NCBI GenBank assembly: GCA_028641055.1
Contig: JAPCYS010000656.1
Coordinates: 186,001-250,000 of the forward strand
Direction of reading: 5' to 3'
From: Alopecurus myosuroides
Lineage: Eukaryota; Streptophyta; Magnoliopsida; Poales; Poaceae
Length of the DNA stretch: 64,000 nucleotides
Under the pieces are notes generated by a model. That model made no database searches, had not been told where the DNA came from, and worked only from the letters and a program-made list of their open reading frames with translations. Both the position numbers and the translations under genes were made by a program. The first letter of the stretch is position 1; each line of letters opens with the position of its first letter. Shown here in pieces: positions 35,516 to 47,208 of the stretch.

Positions 35516-38500
35516 TGTAGCGTTCCCACATTTAAATAATGTAAGGACACATGTGTTATTGTGCTAGTCCCTAGATCAATTGCTAGCACCACAGTACAAA
35601 ATGAAATATCATGCAAATGCATCAAAGTTCTATTACATCGCATGATCCAGTCTTTACAAAATAGTGTTACAACTTGCATAGTCTTAGAAGACTAGCAGAA
35701 AACAAAGAATTACAGCGGAAAACATAATACAACATTGAGCCCATCTTCTTCATGTGCCACAGGCAAAACATGTTGGCGATAGTCTCGAGATCCTAAACGA
35801 AATCCTCACTCGTCTTCAGAAACATCTGCAATATGGAATATGTAGCCACAAGGGAGTCAATACAATTTAATGTATTGGCAAGTAACACTTTGGTGGATAT
35901 AAATGGCAAGACTAATATTACATGCTCATTTGGCTGAGTGGAGTTTTGGCTAAGTTTGCATAAAGCCAGTTTTCTCCTATCACTTTTGTAAAACAAACTT
36001 TTCTTTTCAAAGGGTGGCAACATTGGATTAAGATCCAAGCACCACAAATGCTGTTCACTTGGTCAAATTTTACTTATTGAAAATGGTGATGTGATTCTTC
36101 CGTCCATCCTTGTCCAGCTTCTCATAGTTGTCCATAACTGGGGACACGGCTAAGATCTTAGTTTGTTGACTCTGCAGAGCTTGTGCACTTTCACCTTCAG
36201 ACCCAACTCAACCCAAACATCCACCTGAGTGCATTAAGGAAAGGAGAAGAATCGAGACGAGATCTTTCAGAAGCAAGAATCCAACCCAATGGCAAGACCC
36301 GTTCCACCTATAATTATGCTACATCTGCTTGTCAAGCCCGGGTTGAACCCTCACAACTTAGTTGATCAAGACAGAGCCCATATGACTAAAGGATGCACTC
36401 GAAGAAATCTAAACTTGGGGAACATCATAATCACTTTGTTCCTGGGTGGCATTCCTCAAGTGAACACCCCTCGGGGAGACACTCAACTCTCATCAGCCAA
36501 ACAACCAAATCCACCCAGGTGGTTCATTGAAGTTGTTACTTAGAATGTTTCCACAACATCAAGTAAAAATCATTTGTCTCATTGCATAGCATCTATCAAG
36601 TTCTAAGGCTATAAATAACAAGGATAAAAGAGATGGCTACACACTACTAGGATAATAGCATAGCATAATATAACTTAGTAAAAATTTCCTATCAATGCAT
36701 ACTACTCAAAAATCAACTAATGCATATAGAAAATAATGGGTAATTGATGATGTGTTACTTGCCTTGTTGAAGTTGGTGAAGATATCACACTCTCTTCACA
36801 AAGGATCGTTGCTCTCCGTACAATCTACTCATTGAAAACACAATAACAAAATAAACAAAAATGCTATCAAGAAAACATACAAGTGAAGAGATCATACAAA
36901 GCAATAACATAGCCAAAGGAGTTTAACGTAGTGGGCTAGGACAAGGCCTAGGTTTGAGTTGAAAGATTCATTCCATAATGGTTCAATACATTGTTAAGGA
37001 GTTTAAAAGGGTTTACTTGGAAAGGACTAGGTTGAGTTTGATGTGATCTAACTTTATTATAACCATACTTGTCGAGGAAGTTCCAAGAGTTCACTAAGAA
37101 TAAACATATTACTTCTTCAACTAAAGTAATACATGCAAACACTTGGTCATATTAACCTTCAAAAATATTTGAGTGACTATGTTAGTATTTTCCATTGTGG
37201 TTAGGGTAGGTCTACTAACTTCATCATCAAAGCGAAAATATTACTAAGTCTTAGGTTTTCCATTTGGGTCAATGGCTGGACATAAATAACTTGTTATTCT
37301 TCAACTTGTATGGATTGCTTCTAGACCTCACGTGATTGCCTTCTTGAAGACCATCTTCATGATTCTGTTGTAGTCTTGTTCCTTGGATGGATTCTTCTCT
37401 TGGTCTTGATAAATTCTTCATGGCTTTCACTTCACTAATTGGTTTGGGTATGGGATGGACACAAATACCACTAAGTCAATTGGAAAGAATATAAGAAGAA
37501 AGATAGAAAGAGAGAGGGATATGTTTTCTTCTGAATTTCTTCACACTTATACTTCTTGAGTTGCTTCTAGTTGCTATGGAGTCTAAGTCTTCTCTTCAAA
37601 ACTTCTTCATTGATCTTCCTTGTAGCTCTTCATGTTGCCACCAGGTTAAAAGTGAAGAACCTTCTATTTCTTGAGTCTTGTTTTCCATTTGCTAACTTGA
37701 TGGATTCTTGAAGCAAGAATAGGGGGATGGAGGAGTAGATAGAACACTATAGTACTAGTGTTTGAGGTTCACTACTGGGTCTCTTATATGGTTTACATAC
37801 TAGGGACTTGGTCTTGGATTCAAAATGGCCACAACAAACAATGGTAGAAAGAATAAAAACAAAAACTAAGGCATGATCAACTAGTGGTTCACTAAGATGA
37901 AGTTTTGGTCCAACTTACAAGGAAATGGTTCAAGGTTGTCCAAAAGGTTTAGGTACTGATGTCTCTGGTTAAAGGTTACCAAAAGGAGCAATTTTGCTTA
38001 AGGGAACATATTCCAATTACTTAAAGAATTAGTTCTAGGCCAAAAATACTTAAACAGACAATTTAATTCTAAAATCAATTTTAATTTGATCAATAATTAT
38101 TTTGGGACAGAGGTTATGAAAGTACACATCCTAAGGTTTCCAAATATATTTTATTTACAATTTTTGGATTTGTAGAATTTGAATTATGCCAAATTTCATC
38201 AAACAAACATATTTGAAAATGAACAATTTTAAGTTTGTCAAATTTGAATTTGGCCAGTGCCAAAAGTTTCTAGATGTCAAGGGATTTTCAAAAAGTCCAA
38301 GATTGCTACATTTGGCTAAGTGGTTGAAAAGATATGATGATTTGAAGTTGCAGGGGCTTTTCTGCAAATCTGCCAAAAATTCTACCGGGAGAAATATTCG
38401 AATTAAAGGGCTGGCCACGCGGCTGGATCTGATTGGGTGTTGCTGCTGACTGGGCGCTGGTGTGGCAGCTGCTGACGTGGATAAGTGATGGATCTGGATC

Positions 38501-40051
38501 GTTAGATCCAGATCTAACGGTGGCGTACCCCTTCGGTTAAGATCTAATCTTAACCGTTGATGGGATCCAACGGCCCAGGGAGAGGGGGAGGATGCTCACC
38601 GGCGACGGGCGGCCGGAAATGGCGATGGTGGCGGCGCTGCGCTCGGGTGGTCGACGACGGCGATGCTCCGGTGGTCTTCGAGGCTCGCGAGGGTGTCGAG
38701 GAGGCGCAGCGCGACTCAACGAACACGATGGTGGTGACGGGGATGCCTCCCGCTTCCCCGGATGCTCGCACGACACGGCAGAGGAGGCTCGGGCGCCGGT
38801 GGTGCTCCGGTGAGCACGATGCGGCCTCCTGGCTGCAATAGAACCCCGAAAATATATCAGAAGGGAGCGCCCAAGGGAGAGGAAGAGGATGGGACCGGTA
38901 CGAGCGTCAGGGACTCACCCTGCTGGCCGGAAACGGCAGTTGACGGCGGCGGACAGTGAAAACTCCAGTGAGGACTTTCGAGGGCCTGGGGGCTCGATCC
39001 AGAGGGGACTGAGAGGGGAAATGACGAGTGGTGGCCGAGATTTAAGGGGAGGGCAAGGAGGGAATCAAATTCGCACTTAAACGCGAGTAATCACCGGATT
39101 CATTTTCGGGAAGAAACGAAAGAGAGATGTAACGGCCTGAGCTTGATGATGATGACGTCATCATGACGTCATCCAGCCTTTTTCTTTTCTTTTATTTCTG
39201 TTTTTAATATCTTTTGTTTTATTAATCCAAAAGACCTCAAAATAATTTCTAAAATCTTGTAAAATTTATATTTTTCTGTTTAGAACATTTTTATAAACTT
39301 TTGAACACATTTCACTTTTTATATTTTTGAAAATATAAATAATTACTAATAGTACTTAATGTATATTTTTAAATTAGAAAATTAATAAAATGAGGTTTTG
39401 ATTAAATAAAATTTCAGAGACAATAAACATGTCAAATACTATTTTTGAAATTCATTTTACCTCACTTTCATATTTTTATAAACTTAACATTTCAGTGATT
39501 TACTAATAGCAACTTAAATCCATTTCCAAAATAGAAAATTAAATAAATATAAAAGTGGCTTAAATAAAATTTAGAAAGCTCCTCAAGCTTTAATATTGTT
39601 TTCAAGACCTATTTTATGTTATTTTCAAATCAAAACTTTTTATGAATACCACTTTATGTTTAAAACTTGGAATGACATTTGGATATCAATAAAAATAGTT
39701 GTTATTCTCATAAAATAATTTTGAGGCATAGGAACTGTTAGAGGTAATAATTCTATGGTTTCCAAGTCTATAAAACATTTATTCAAAGTAATATTTGATT
39801 TGAAAACATGTTATAAAATAAGGATTTCTAAGAGAAAACAATTTCTTTGAATAATGAAAATTTTGAATGGGCTTTTAGGGTTTAGGAAAATAGAGGCCTA
39901 CTGGATTCTTAATTTCAATATCATTGAAATGTGTATTGTTTTCTTTTGTTTCTTGCATCTCATTTGGTTTTTTGGTGACTTACTAAACATGAAAACAAAA
40001 AGTTTCAATTTTTAGTGATTTTTGGACTTTCCAAAAATCAGGGATGTTACA
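35516..40051 (-). repeat. LARD-A right LTR (5' LTR on the minus strand), uninterrupted
   Basis: It spans 4536 bases from TGTAGCG to GGATGTTACA. The GC-rich island is at about 38530-39080. A TGACGTCA pair near 39150-39175 is present here, but the left copy (about 32407-32425) has only a single shorter TGACTTCA version, an 11-base difference. AGGAC at 40052-40056 is the right TSD. Confidence 0.88.
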
Positions 40052-40056
40052 AGGAC

Positions 40057-40838
40057 TATGCTCTACTCAAGTGGAGCCCTCCTCTACAATAGAAGAACAA
40101 GCCAAGGAGCCAAGTGATGCTCCTACCCAAGAACATGTTGAAGACCCTCCTCTTATTGACCAAGTTACTACGAGAGATGCAACCACTCCTATCATTCATG
40201 CTAGTCAAGGTCAAGGCCAAGATCAACCATCCTCTTCATGATCTCATCAAGTTGAAGCAAGTATTGAAGATATTATTTATGATGATGATCAAGGCCAAGT
40301 TGGTCAAGACGGGGACCCAAATGATCAAGATGATCAAGTGATCCCTCCTCGCAATAATGAGGAGATCGAAGCCCGTCGTGATAGAAGGATAAGAATAGCT
40401 TTGAAGCATATTGATGCCCAAGACAACAAGGTCTTGGAAGATATTCAAGCTAGAAGATCCACAAGAAGGCAATTGGCACATTTTAGTGAGCATCAAGCTC
40501 ACATATCTATGGTGGAACCAAAGAAAGTGTTTGAAGCTCTTGAGGACTCTGGTTGGGTTGAAGCTATGCATGATGAGCTCAATAACTTTGAGTGTAACAA
40601 GGTTTGGAGATTAGTTGAGAAGCCCAAACATTGCCACAATGTTATTGGCACTAAGTGTATATTCAAGAACAAGCAAGATGAGCATGGTATTGTTATAAGG
40701 AACAAGGCAATATTGGTAGCTCAAGGTTACACTCAAGTTGAAGGCATTGACTTTGATGAAACCTATGCTCCCGTGGACCGCCTTGAGTCCATCCGTATCC
40801 TTCTTGCTTATGCATCTTCGCATAATTTCAAATTGTAA
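40057..40838 (+). pseudogene. Copia pol continuation: linker and start of reverse transcriptase
   Basis: The integrase frame interrupted at 14971 resumes here with a low-complexity, Gln/Glu/Asp-rich linker. A TGA at 40239-40241 interrupts it, and the same frame continues to a TAA at 40836-40838. The N-terminal RT landmarks are visible: WVEAMHDELNNFECNKVW (about 40557), then FKNKQDEHG and LVAQGYTQVEGIDFDETYAPV (about 40717-40780). Copia RT copies element RNA into DNA. This copy is disabled. Confidence 0.8.
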
Positions 40839-40841
40839 CAA

Positions 40842-42080
40842 ATGGATGTTAAAAGTGCTTTCTTGAATGGTCCACTAAAAGAGAAGGTATATGTTAAGAA
40901 ACCTCCGGGTTTCGAGAATCTCAACTTTCCTAACCATGTCTACAAGATCGATAAGGCGCTCTATGGACTTAAACAAGCACCACGTGCGTGGTATGAGCAC
41001 CTTAGAGAGTTGTTGGATGACCTTGGTTTTGAAGTTGGGAAGATCGACCCCACTCTATTCACAAAGAGAGTAAAGGGAGAGCTTTTCATATGTCAACTCT
41101 ATGTGGACGATATTATCTTTGGCTCAACTATACAAGCTTTCAATAATGAGTTCTCAAAGCTTATGACTGACAGGTTCGAGATGTCTATGATGGGGGAGCT
41201 TAAATTCTTCCTTGGTTTTGAGATCAAGCAATTGGCTCGTGGGACTTTCATTTCTCAAGCCAAGTATACCCAAGACATGATCAAGAGGTTTAACTTCCAA
41301 AATGCAAAGATCAAGCCATCTCCTATGCAAGTCAAGTGCCACCTATCACGTAACCCAAAGGGTAAAGATGTGGACCAAAAGTTGTATCGTTCTATGATTG
41401 GTTCTTTGCTTTACCTTTGTGCATCTAGGCCCGATATCTTTTTGAGTGTAGGTGTGTGTGCAAGGTATCAAGCGGCTCCTAAGGAAAGCCATTTAATGGC
41501 GGTCCATAGGATCTTTCGATATTTGGTTCATACCCCAAGGTTTGGTTTGTGGTACCCAAAGGGGGCCCAATTTTCTCTCAAGGGATACACGGATTCCGAT
41601 TGGGCGGGTGATCAAGATGATAGGAAGTCCACTTCCCGGGCTTCCCAATTTCTTGGTAGGTCCTTCGTGAGTTGGTCTTCCAAGAAGCAAAATTGCATAT
41701 ATCTCTCCACCGCCGAAGCCGAGTATGTAGCCGCCGCAAGTGCTTGCACCCAATTGCTATGGATGAGGCAAACTCTCGAGGAATATGACGTTCATTTGGA
41801 TAAGGTGCCTCTTTTGTGTGACAATTAAAGTGCTATCAAGATCGCCTACAACCCCGTGCAACACACAAGAACGAAGCACATTGAAATTCGTCACCATTTC
41901 ATCCGAGACCATGTGGAAAGAGGTGATATTGCACTATCTTATGTGCCCACCAAGGATAATCTCGCGGATATCTTCACGAAGCCAATCGACGATGCAAGAT
42001 TCCTGTTGTTGAGGAATGAACTAAACATCATTGATTCTAGGAGCTTGACTTTAGGATCTTGCACACACCCCTATAGATGA
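40842..42080 (+). pseudogene. Copia reverse transcriptase palm and RNase H
   Basis: It continues in the same frame after the TAA at 40836. It has MDVKSAFLNGPLKEKVYV, LKQAPRAWYEHL and the catalytic YVDD (about 41100-41111). RNase H follows with YTDSDWAGDQDD (about 41584), the STAEAEYVA motif (about 41707) and a DN at the end of the frame. A TAA at 41826-41828 splits off the last part, which runs to 42080 with HIEIRHHFIRDHVERGDI and DIFTKP. All parts of a Copia RT/RNase H are present, but at least three nonsense codons make it non-functional. Confidence 0.85.
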
Positions 42081-42489
42081 AATGTGTTTGGGTTTAGGTG
42101 TAGGCATGGACATAGGGGGAGTGTTATCCTAACACATTGGGTTTTCCCTCCCCCCATCAACCCCAAAGAAAAAATTCATTGTTATCTCTCTTTTTCTAAT
42201 TTTTAATTGTGAGCTTCAATGTTGAGTAATGGCAATGCTCCCAAGATATATCTTCGCGGTTGCATACCATGAACTCTTACATGGTGGATTAGGCCACCAA
42301 CCTATTCTCATTTGAAGAGTTAGTTCTTAGTTGGTTGCTTTTGGTTATTGAGTTGTCTTTCCGAATACTACTTCTCGTTGCTATCTTGAATCTTATTTGC
42401 ATCTTTCCCGAGAAGTAAGATTAGTAATTACTAACCCCTTATGTTACCTTGTCCATTTTTCCTCTCCTTATGTTCATCTATGCATATGC
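42081..42489 (+). other. Copia 3' non-coding tail before the CACTA insertion
   Basis: Sequence after pol contains ATAGGGGGAGTG (about 42111-42122), a PPT-like tract typical of this Copia type, followed by AT/TC-rich DNA. The 3' LTR has not begun when the CACTA terminus appears at 42490. The 3-base candidate target duplication is TGC at 42487-42489. Confidence 0.55.
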
Positions 42490-42506
42490 CACTACTAGGA
42501 AAATGG
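42490..42506 (+). repeat. 5' terminal inverted repeat of the CACTA element
   Basis: CACTACTAGGAAAATGG is the canonical CACTA end. The matching inverted end lies outside the window. Confidence 0.8.
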
Positions 42507-42511
42507 CTATA

Positions 42512-42865
42512 GGAGTGATGATACCCGTGACGCACATCACATTTGGCGCGTCACGCCTATTACCCGCGGCGCACCACGTTTCTGCGCGTCGCGCCTAAAG
42601 GCATAGCCGCGGCGCACCAAATGGAAGGCACGTCGCGCCTATGTGTGGGGCCGGGGTGGCGAGCCTCCGAGGCATACCCGCGACGCACCAACCCAGCGGT
42701 GCGTCACGGCTATGTTGGGTAGCCGCGGCGCACATTTCAGTGGTGCGTCACGGCTATCTTTTCCACGGGTGGCATCTATAGCCGTGACGCACCACTGGAA
42801 CGTGCGCCGCGGGTACCCAACATAGCCGTGACGTGCCGAATATGATGTGCGTCACGGGTATACCT
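42512..42865. repeat. CACTA subterminal repeats with a 57-bp hairpin
   Basis: Many short units of the form CCGYGRCGCACCA or its complement (TGGTGCGTCACGG) occur in both orientations. The segments 42701-42757 and 42778-42834 form an inverted repeat with 57-base arms (about 53 matching) and a 20-base spacer. In En/Spm elements such motifs are binding sites for the element-encoded protein (established for TNPA); that role is inferred here. Confidence 0.8.
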
Positions 42866-43507
42866 GGAACGAATTTAAGTGGTTGGGACCACCCCCCACC
42901 TCCCATCCCCCCATATCTCCACCCCATTTTAGATCTGGTCGCCCCCCACCTCCTCACCACCTCATTTCCCCCATTTTCCCACCATTTAAAACTTATTTAA
43001 CCTATTTTATTTGATATATATGTGTGGGGAATCTAGTAAACATTTGTCTCCACCCCCATCTCTCACTTTATTACCACTTTCCCTTCCATCTTTTCACTTT
43101 CTATAGCCACATACAAACGTACTCTCTCGGTCTCGTGTCGGCAAGATCTATAGTTGGTGAGTTGTTGGAGGGACGATATGTATATGTGTTGTATGTACGT
43201 ATGTGTGTCGGCGCCGTGCGTCGTCACAAAAGATTCATATATATGGTTGCATATACATATATGCGAAATTGTGTTGCGTATTTTTGATGAAATTTGTGGA
43301 TGTCTTAAAAATGAGTTGACATGTGTTGCCAAAATGTTGATTCATTTCCATTTCGGCGACCACGCACTCCGAGAATGTCCTATTTTTAGCATAGGTCATG
43401 CCGAATTTTTCCGTCGACGACCATGTGCATGCATCATATATCCATATATTACGTAATTTGATTCTAATTAATTTTTCATTTGATCTTTTTTTACTATGTA
43501 GGCAACC
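42866..43507 (+). promoter_or_regulatory. Leader and intron upstream of the CACTA transposase gene
   Basis: The stretch has CT-rich and AT-rich leader-like sequence. The acceptor ACTATGTAG (43493-43501) is followed by GCAACC and the ATG at 43508. A segment at 43311-43415 is clearly similar to 49594-49700, which occupies the equivalent position ahead of the second gene. Confidence 0.5.
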
Positions 43508-44961
43508 ATGCATATAAGCACAGGCACCGTGGCTAGATTTATGAAACATGCGACGGACGAAATGTTTCGAAATAGCATGACGGAGATAAGATGTCCTTGT
43601 CGAAGATGCAAACTAAAACACTTGATCAGATACGATTCTGGTGACTTGGAGTCGCACCTTATCCGTCGTGGTTTTATGGATGGCTACACTCTTTACCCGA
43701 CAAGTGATGAAGATGAAGAGTCGCCCGGACATGATGAAGGACATAATGATCAAGATGAAGGACATGATCATAATGAAGACGAAGGACATCGTGATGAAGA
43801 TGTCGGACATGATCATAATCAAGACGAAGGACATCATGATGAAGATGTCGTGACATCGTCGTCGGACTGGGTGCGGGACCCTCATGTCCAAGCTCTGCCT
43901 CTCAAGGAGACTAGCAACACCAGAGCTGCTGCTAGAGAGAAATCGAAGTTGTCGCAACTGGAGATAGACGCCGTTACTCCATTGTATGAAGGATGCGTGA
44001 GCGAGGATACCCGTCTGAACGTAATGTTAAGGACCCTCGAGATGAAGACAAAACACCGATGGACCGATGCGAGCTACGATGAGAAGATGGCATTCTGGCA
44101 CGACCGTCTTCCCACGGGGAACAAGTGTCCAACGAGCATTGAGGAGGCGAAAAAAGTCGTGTGCCCTCTGGATTTACCTCACGTGAAATACCATGCTTGC
44201 ATTAATGACTGCATCATCTATCGGGGCGCGGACGTGGAGAGAACCATATGCCCGGTGTGCGACGCAACTCGATACAAGACAGGGAAGAAGGCCTCTCCTC
44301 GAAAAGTGGTGTGGTACTTTCCGATAACTTCCAGTCTGCAGCGGTATTTCGCAGACCCCACACAGGTGAAGCTCATGCGATGGCAAGCGGAAAGGAAGAA
44401 GCCAGAAGAGCATGATGGAACCGATCCGGAGAATGATGACACGATGCTGACACACCCCTCAGATGCTAGCCAGTGGAAGGCGCTAGACATCGAATACCCC
44501 GAATTCGGTGACGATCCAAGGAACATCAGGTTGTGCATGAGTACGGATGGATTAAATCCTTTTGGCAACTAGAGCAGCACCCATAGCACCTGGCCCATGT
44601 TTGTATGTATATACAACCTACCCCCTGGTTGTGCTTGAAGAGGAAGTACATACAGATGAGTATGCTTATTCAAGGGCCGAAACAACCAGGTAACGACATC
44701 AATCTGTATGTCCAGTTGTTGGAAGAGGAGCTAGCCACGTTATGGGACGAGCCAGCCAATACGTGGGACGCCTATGGAGAAACGTTTTTCCCATTGAGAG
44801 TCGCGCTCATCACGACGGTGCATGACTACCTCGGTTACGGATATGTCGCGGGGCAGGTGGCGCACGGATTCTGTGCATGCGTTAGGTGCATGGATGACAC
44901 TACGTATCTCCAGCTAGAGAGAAACCCCGGGGAGAAAACACAAAGATCTGTTCAACAATGA
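43508..44961 (+). pseudogene. CACTA transposase, N-terminal part (transposase-associated and TNP2 domains), frameshifted
   Basis: The first exon after an acceptor at 43501 starts at ATG 43508. The N-terminus has the transposase-associated pattern FRNSMTEIRCPCRRCKLKHL, followed by an acidic His/Asp repeat (EGHDHNEDEGHRDEDVGHD). TNP2 follows with HACINDCIIYRGADVERTIC, then PVCDATRY and CMSTDGLNPFGN. A TAG at 44570-44572 stops it. The continuation WLCLKRKYIQMSMLIQGPKQ lies in another frame (44605-44961), consistent with loss of one C in a C-run near 44620. The piece ends in a further frame break near 44935, where about 25 codons seem missing compared with the usual family sequence. Family role: binds element ends and cuts and joins DNA. 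Confidence 0.8.
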
Positions 44962-44968
44962 AGTTGAG

Positions 44969-46906
44969 ATGCGAAGAGCCCCACGTCAAAGGAGCGGCGA
45001 GGAAATCGACGAGCTGTTGAAGAACTGGAAAGAGTGCCCTGCGCCGGGAAAGAAGCGAAAGGCGCCGGCGCCGTTGGAGGGTGTATGGAAAACAAGGTCT
45101 GTTCTCTGGGACCTGAGGTACCGGAAGATTCTCCGCACACCCCACTGCCTTGACCTCATGCATATCACGAAAAACGTGTGCGAGAGTCTACTTGGCACCC
45201 TGCTCAACATGCCGGAGAGGACCAAAGATGGGCCGAAAGCAAGGAACGACTTGAGATTTTTGAATATCAGGGGCGAGCTCCACGGAGGAAAACCGGATGA
45301 TGATGACGATAACGATGACGATGTGTTAGATGGGACGGAAGGTCGCCGCAAGGGCAAAAAGGCCAAGAAGACGGAATATTACTGTCCCCCTTCGTGCTTC
45401 ACGCTATGCGAGAAGGAGATCGACCAATTCTTCAAGTGCCTCCTTGGAGTCAAATTTCCTTACGGTTATGCGGGGAAGATAAGCAGATACCTAGACGTAC
45501 CAAAGCAGAAGTTCAGCGGAATGAAGTCTCACGACTGTCACGTGATGATGACGCAGATACTTCCAGTTGCAATTCGAGGGATAATGGACGAGCACGTCCG
45601 CGAAACGCTGTTTGGACTCTGCAACTTTTTTGACGTCATCTCTCGAAAGTCGATTGGCGTGAAAAAACTCGCAAGGCTACAGGAAGAGATCGTGGTGATA
45701 CTATGCGAGCTTGAGATATACTTCCCGCCAGCATTCTTCGACATTATGGTGCATCTCCTTGTCCATGTCGTGGATGATATCATCCAGCTCGGGCCGCCGT
45801 TTTTACACTCCATGATGGCGTTCGAAAGGATGAATGGTTCCATCAAAGGATACGTCCGCAACAGGGCCCGTCCAGACGCAAGCATTGCCAAGGGCTTTCT
45901 GACAGAGGAGTGCATCTCTTTCTGCACGAATTTTCTAGACAAAGATGAGAACCCTGGTCTGCCCGTAAACAGGCACTTTGGCAGGCTCGGTGGATGGGGA
46001 CACCGCGAGGTCCAGCGCGAAATGAATGTCGACTTTCAGGGCCGACGCAACGACTTTGACAGAGCAAACCTAGTCGCGCTACAACATCTAACAGTGGTCG
46101 ATCCTTGGTTGGAAAAGCACAAATTGCTAATCGCGAAGTATTACAGTGACCGGGGTCAACATAGGACCGAAGCAGAAATAATCAAAGAGCACAACATCCA
46201 TTTCACACAGTGGTTCAGGGAGAAGATTATGACCGATCAACCGGAGACGCCTTATTCTGAAGAAGAAAAACTCATACTCACATTGTCACAAGGCCCCGCA
46301 CATAACCTCATGACATATCAGGCATACGATATCAATGGTTACACATTCTACACGGCAAATAAGGACCGGAACTGCGAATACCAGAACTCGGGGGTAACGA
46401 TGGAATCATTAACAGGTGACGTCAAGGAAAGGTACTATGGTAGGATCGACGAGATATGGGAACTCGACTACTGCGGAGAGAAGGTGCCAATGTTCCGTGT
46501 CACATGGGCAAAGAGCGTCAGGAAAGAAGGACAATATTTCACCACCATGGTGATACCTGAAGCCAAATCCGGCACGAATGTCACCGCAAAAAATGAGCCA
46601 TGGGTCTTGGCTAACAAAGTGGACCAATGCTTCTTCATTACTGACCCGACAAGGCCTAGCCGTGTTGTCGTGCGGAGAGGCAAAAGAAACATCATCGGAA
46701 TGGATGGAGTAGCCAACGAGCAAGACTTTGACCAGTACGGCGACCCGAAAATGGAAGATGACAATGACGATGGAACGAAATACACAACAAGAAGAAGCAG
46801 GACAACACTACCTACGGGTCGCCCATTCCACCGAAGAAGTCACGGTGTTCCGGGACTGAATTACTCAACCGCGACAAAGAAGGGAAAGAAAATTGTAAAA
46901 CGCTAG
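44969..46906 (+). pseudogene. CACTA transposase, C-terminal part (TNP2 end, DUF4218, DUF4216)
   Basis: This is an uninterrupted 645-codon frame whose true beginning is upstream (HKDLFNNEVE is read in the same frame before the first ATG). The end of TNP2 reads HCLDLMHITKNVCESLLGTL (residues 60-79). An acidic Asp repeat lies at 110-119. DUF4218 spans about 176-310 (MNGSIKGYVRNRARPDASIA). DUF4216 spans about 487-560 (YYGRIDEIWELDYCGEKVP). The C-terminus is basic, ending KKGKKIVKR, a possible nuclear signal. This half looks well preserved, but it is separated from the N-terminal half by frame damage. Confidence 0.85.
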
Positions 46907-47086
46907 CTCTAAGAACAACGATGTGTTGGGTGTTTGCATGCATTCGAGGAAGTGATGACGATGTAATATATATACACTAACTAGGATGTTTAAATTGATC
47001 AACAAATTTCTTGATTTTATATTGATTTATTTCAATTTATTTTGAGCTTATATTGATTTATTTCCTAAGGAAAAAATCATTTATTG
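46907..47086. other. AT-rich 3' region of the CACTA transposase gene
   Basis: It follows the transposase stop codon. It is AT-rich with repeated TTGATTTAT-type units and no reading frame. It may hold the transcription terminator or poly(A) region, but no signal is certain. Confidence 0.4.
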
Positions 47087-47162
47087 AAAAAATGGGGGGT
47101 GGGACTCGAACTTGGGGCAATGGAGCAGTGGCAAAGGGGTCAGCCACTGGGCTAAGCAGCTA
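47087..47162 (-). ncRNA. tRNA-like Pol III-type sequence inside the CACTA element
   Basis: On the minus strand TAGCCCAGTGG (47154-47144) fits the Pol III A box, and GTTCGAGTCCC (47111-47101) fits the B box. The 32-base gap is like that in tRNA genes, and six Ts (47092-47087) follow as a terminator. The T-arm and anticodon stems do not fold well, so it is not a functional tRNA. It is more likely a tRNA-derived or SINE-like block. Confidence 0.45.
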
Positions 47163-47208
47163 GTTCTGCTATAGACCAGTGCACAAACTTTTTGAATAGA
47201 TAAAAGAA

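Larger units (their letters stand above)
14972..40051 (-). mobile_element. LARD-A: non-autonomous LTR element with 4.5-kb LTRs
   Basis: The left LTR is 14972-15361 plus 29160-33298, split by LARD-B. The right LTR is 35516-40051 and the internal domain is 33299-35515. Orientation is minus: on that strand an iMet-type PBS (35512-35501) follows the 5' LTR, and a purine tract with CTCGGGATGAGATT precedes the 3' LTR start TGTAACATCCC. No protease, RT or integrase exists; only two small ORFs lie in the 2.2-kb internal domain. Very long LTRs with short non-pol internal DNA fit the LARD concept (as in barley Sukkula), but I cannot assign the family. Confidence 0.85.
9718..42489 (+). mobile_element. 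Copia (Sirevirus-like) retrotransposon, split by LARD-A and followed by a CACTA insertion
   Basis: It has a 5' LTR, a tRNA-iMet PBS, then gag, protease, integrase, reverse transcriptase and RNase H in Copia order (integrase before RT). The coding part stops at 14971, where LARD-A is inserted, and resumes at 40052/40057. The AGGAC duplication flanks the insert, and the frame continues across the junction when the insert is disregarded. The long gag with a C-terminal coiled-coil-rich extension suggests the Sire/Maximus lineage (inference). Several nonsense codons and frameshifts show it is dead. Its 3' LTR lies beyond the CACTA element and outside the window. AAGAG at 9713-9717 is the left TSD. 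Confidence 0.85.

Noticed and set aside
42512..42865. CRISPR-like array
   Set aside because: The repeats are in both orientations with irregular spacing beside a CACTA terminus in a plant genome, so they are subterminal transposon repeats.
47087..47162. Functional tRNA gene
   Set aside because: A and B boxes fit, but acceptor, anticodon and T stems do not pair, so it is listed only as a tRNA-like block.
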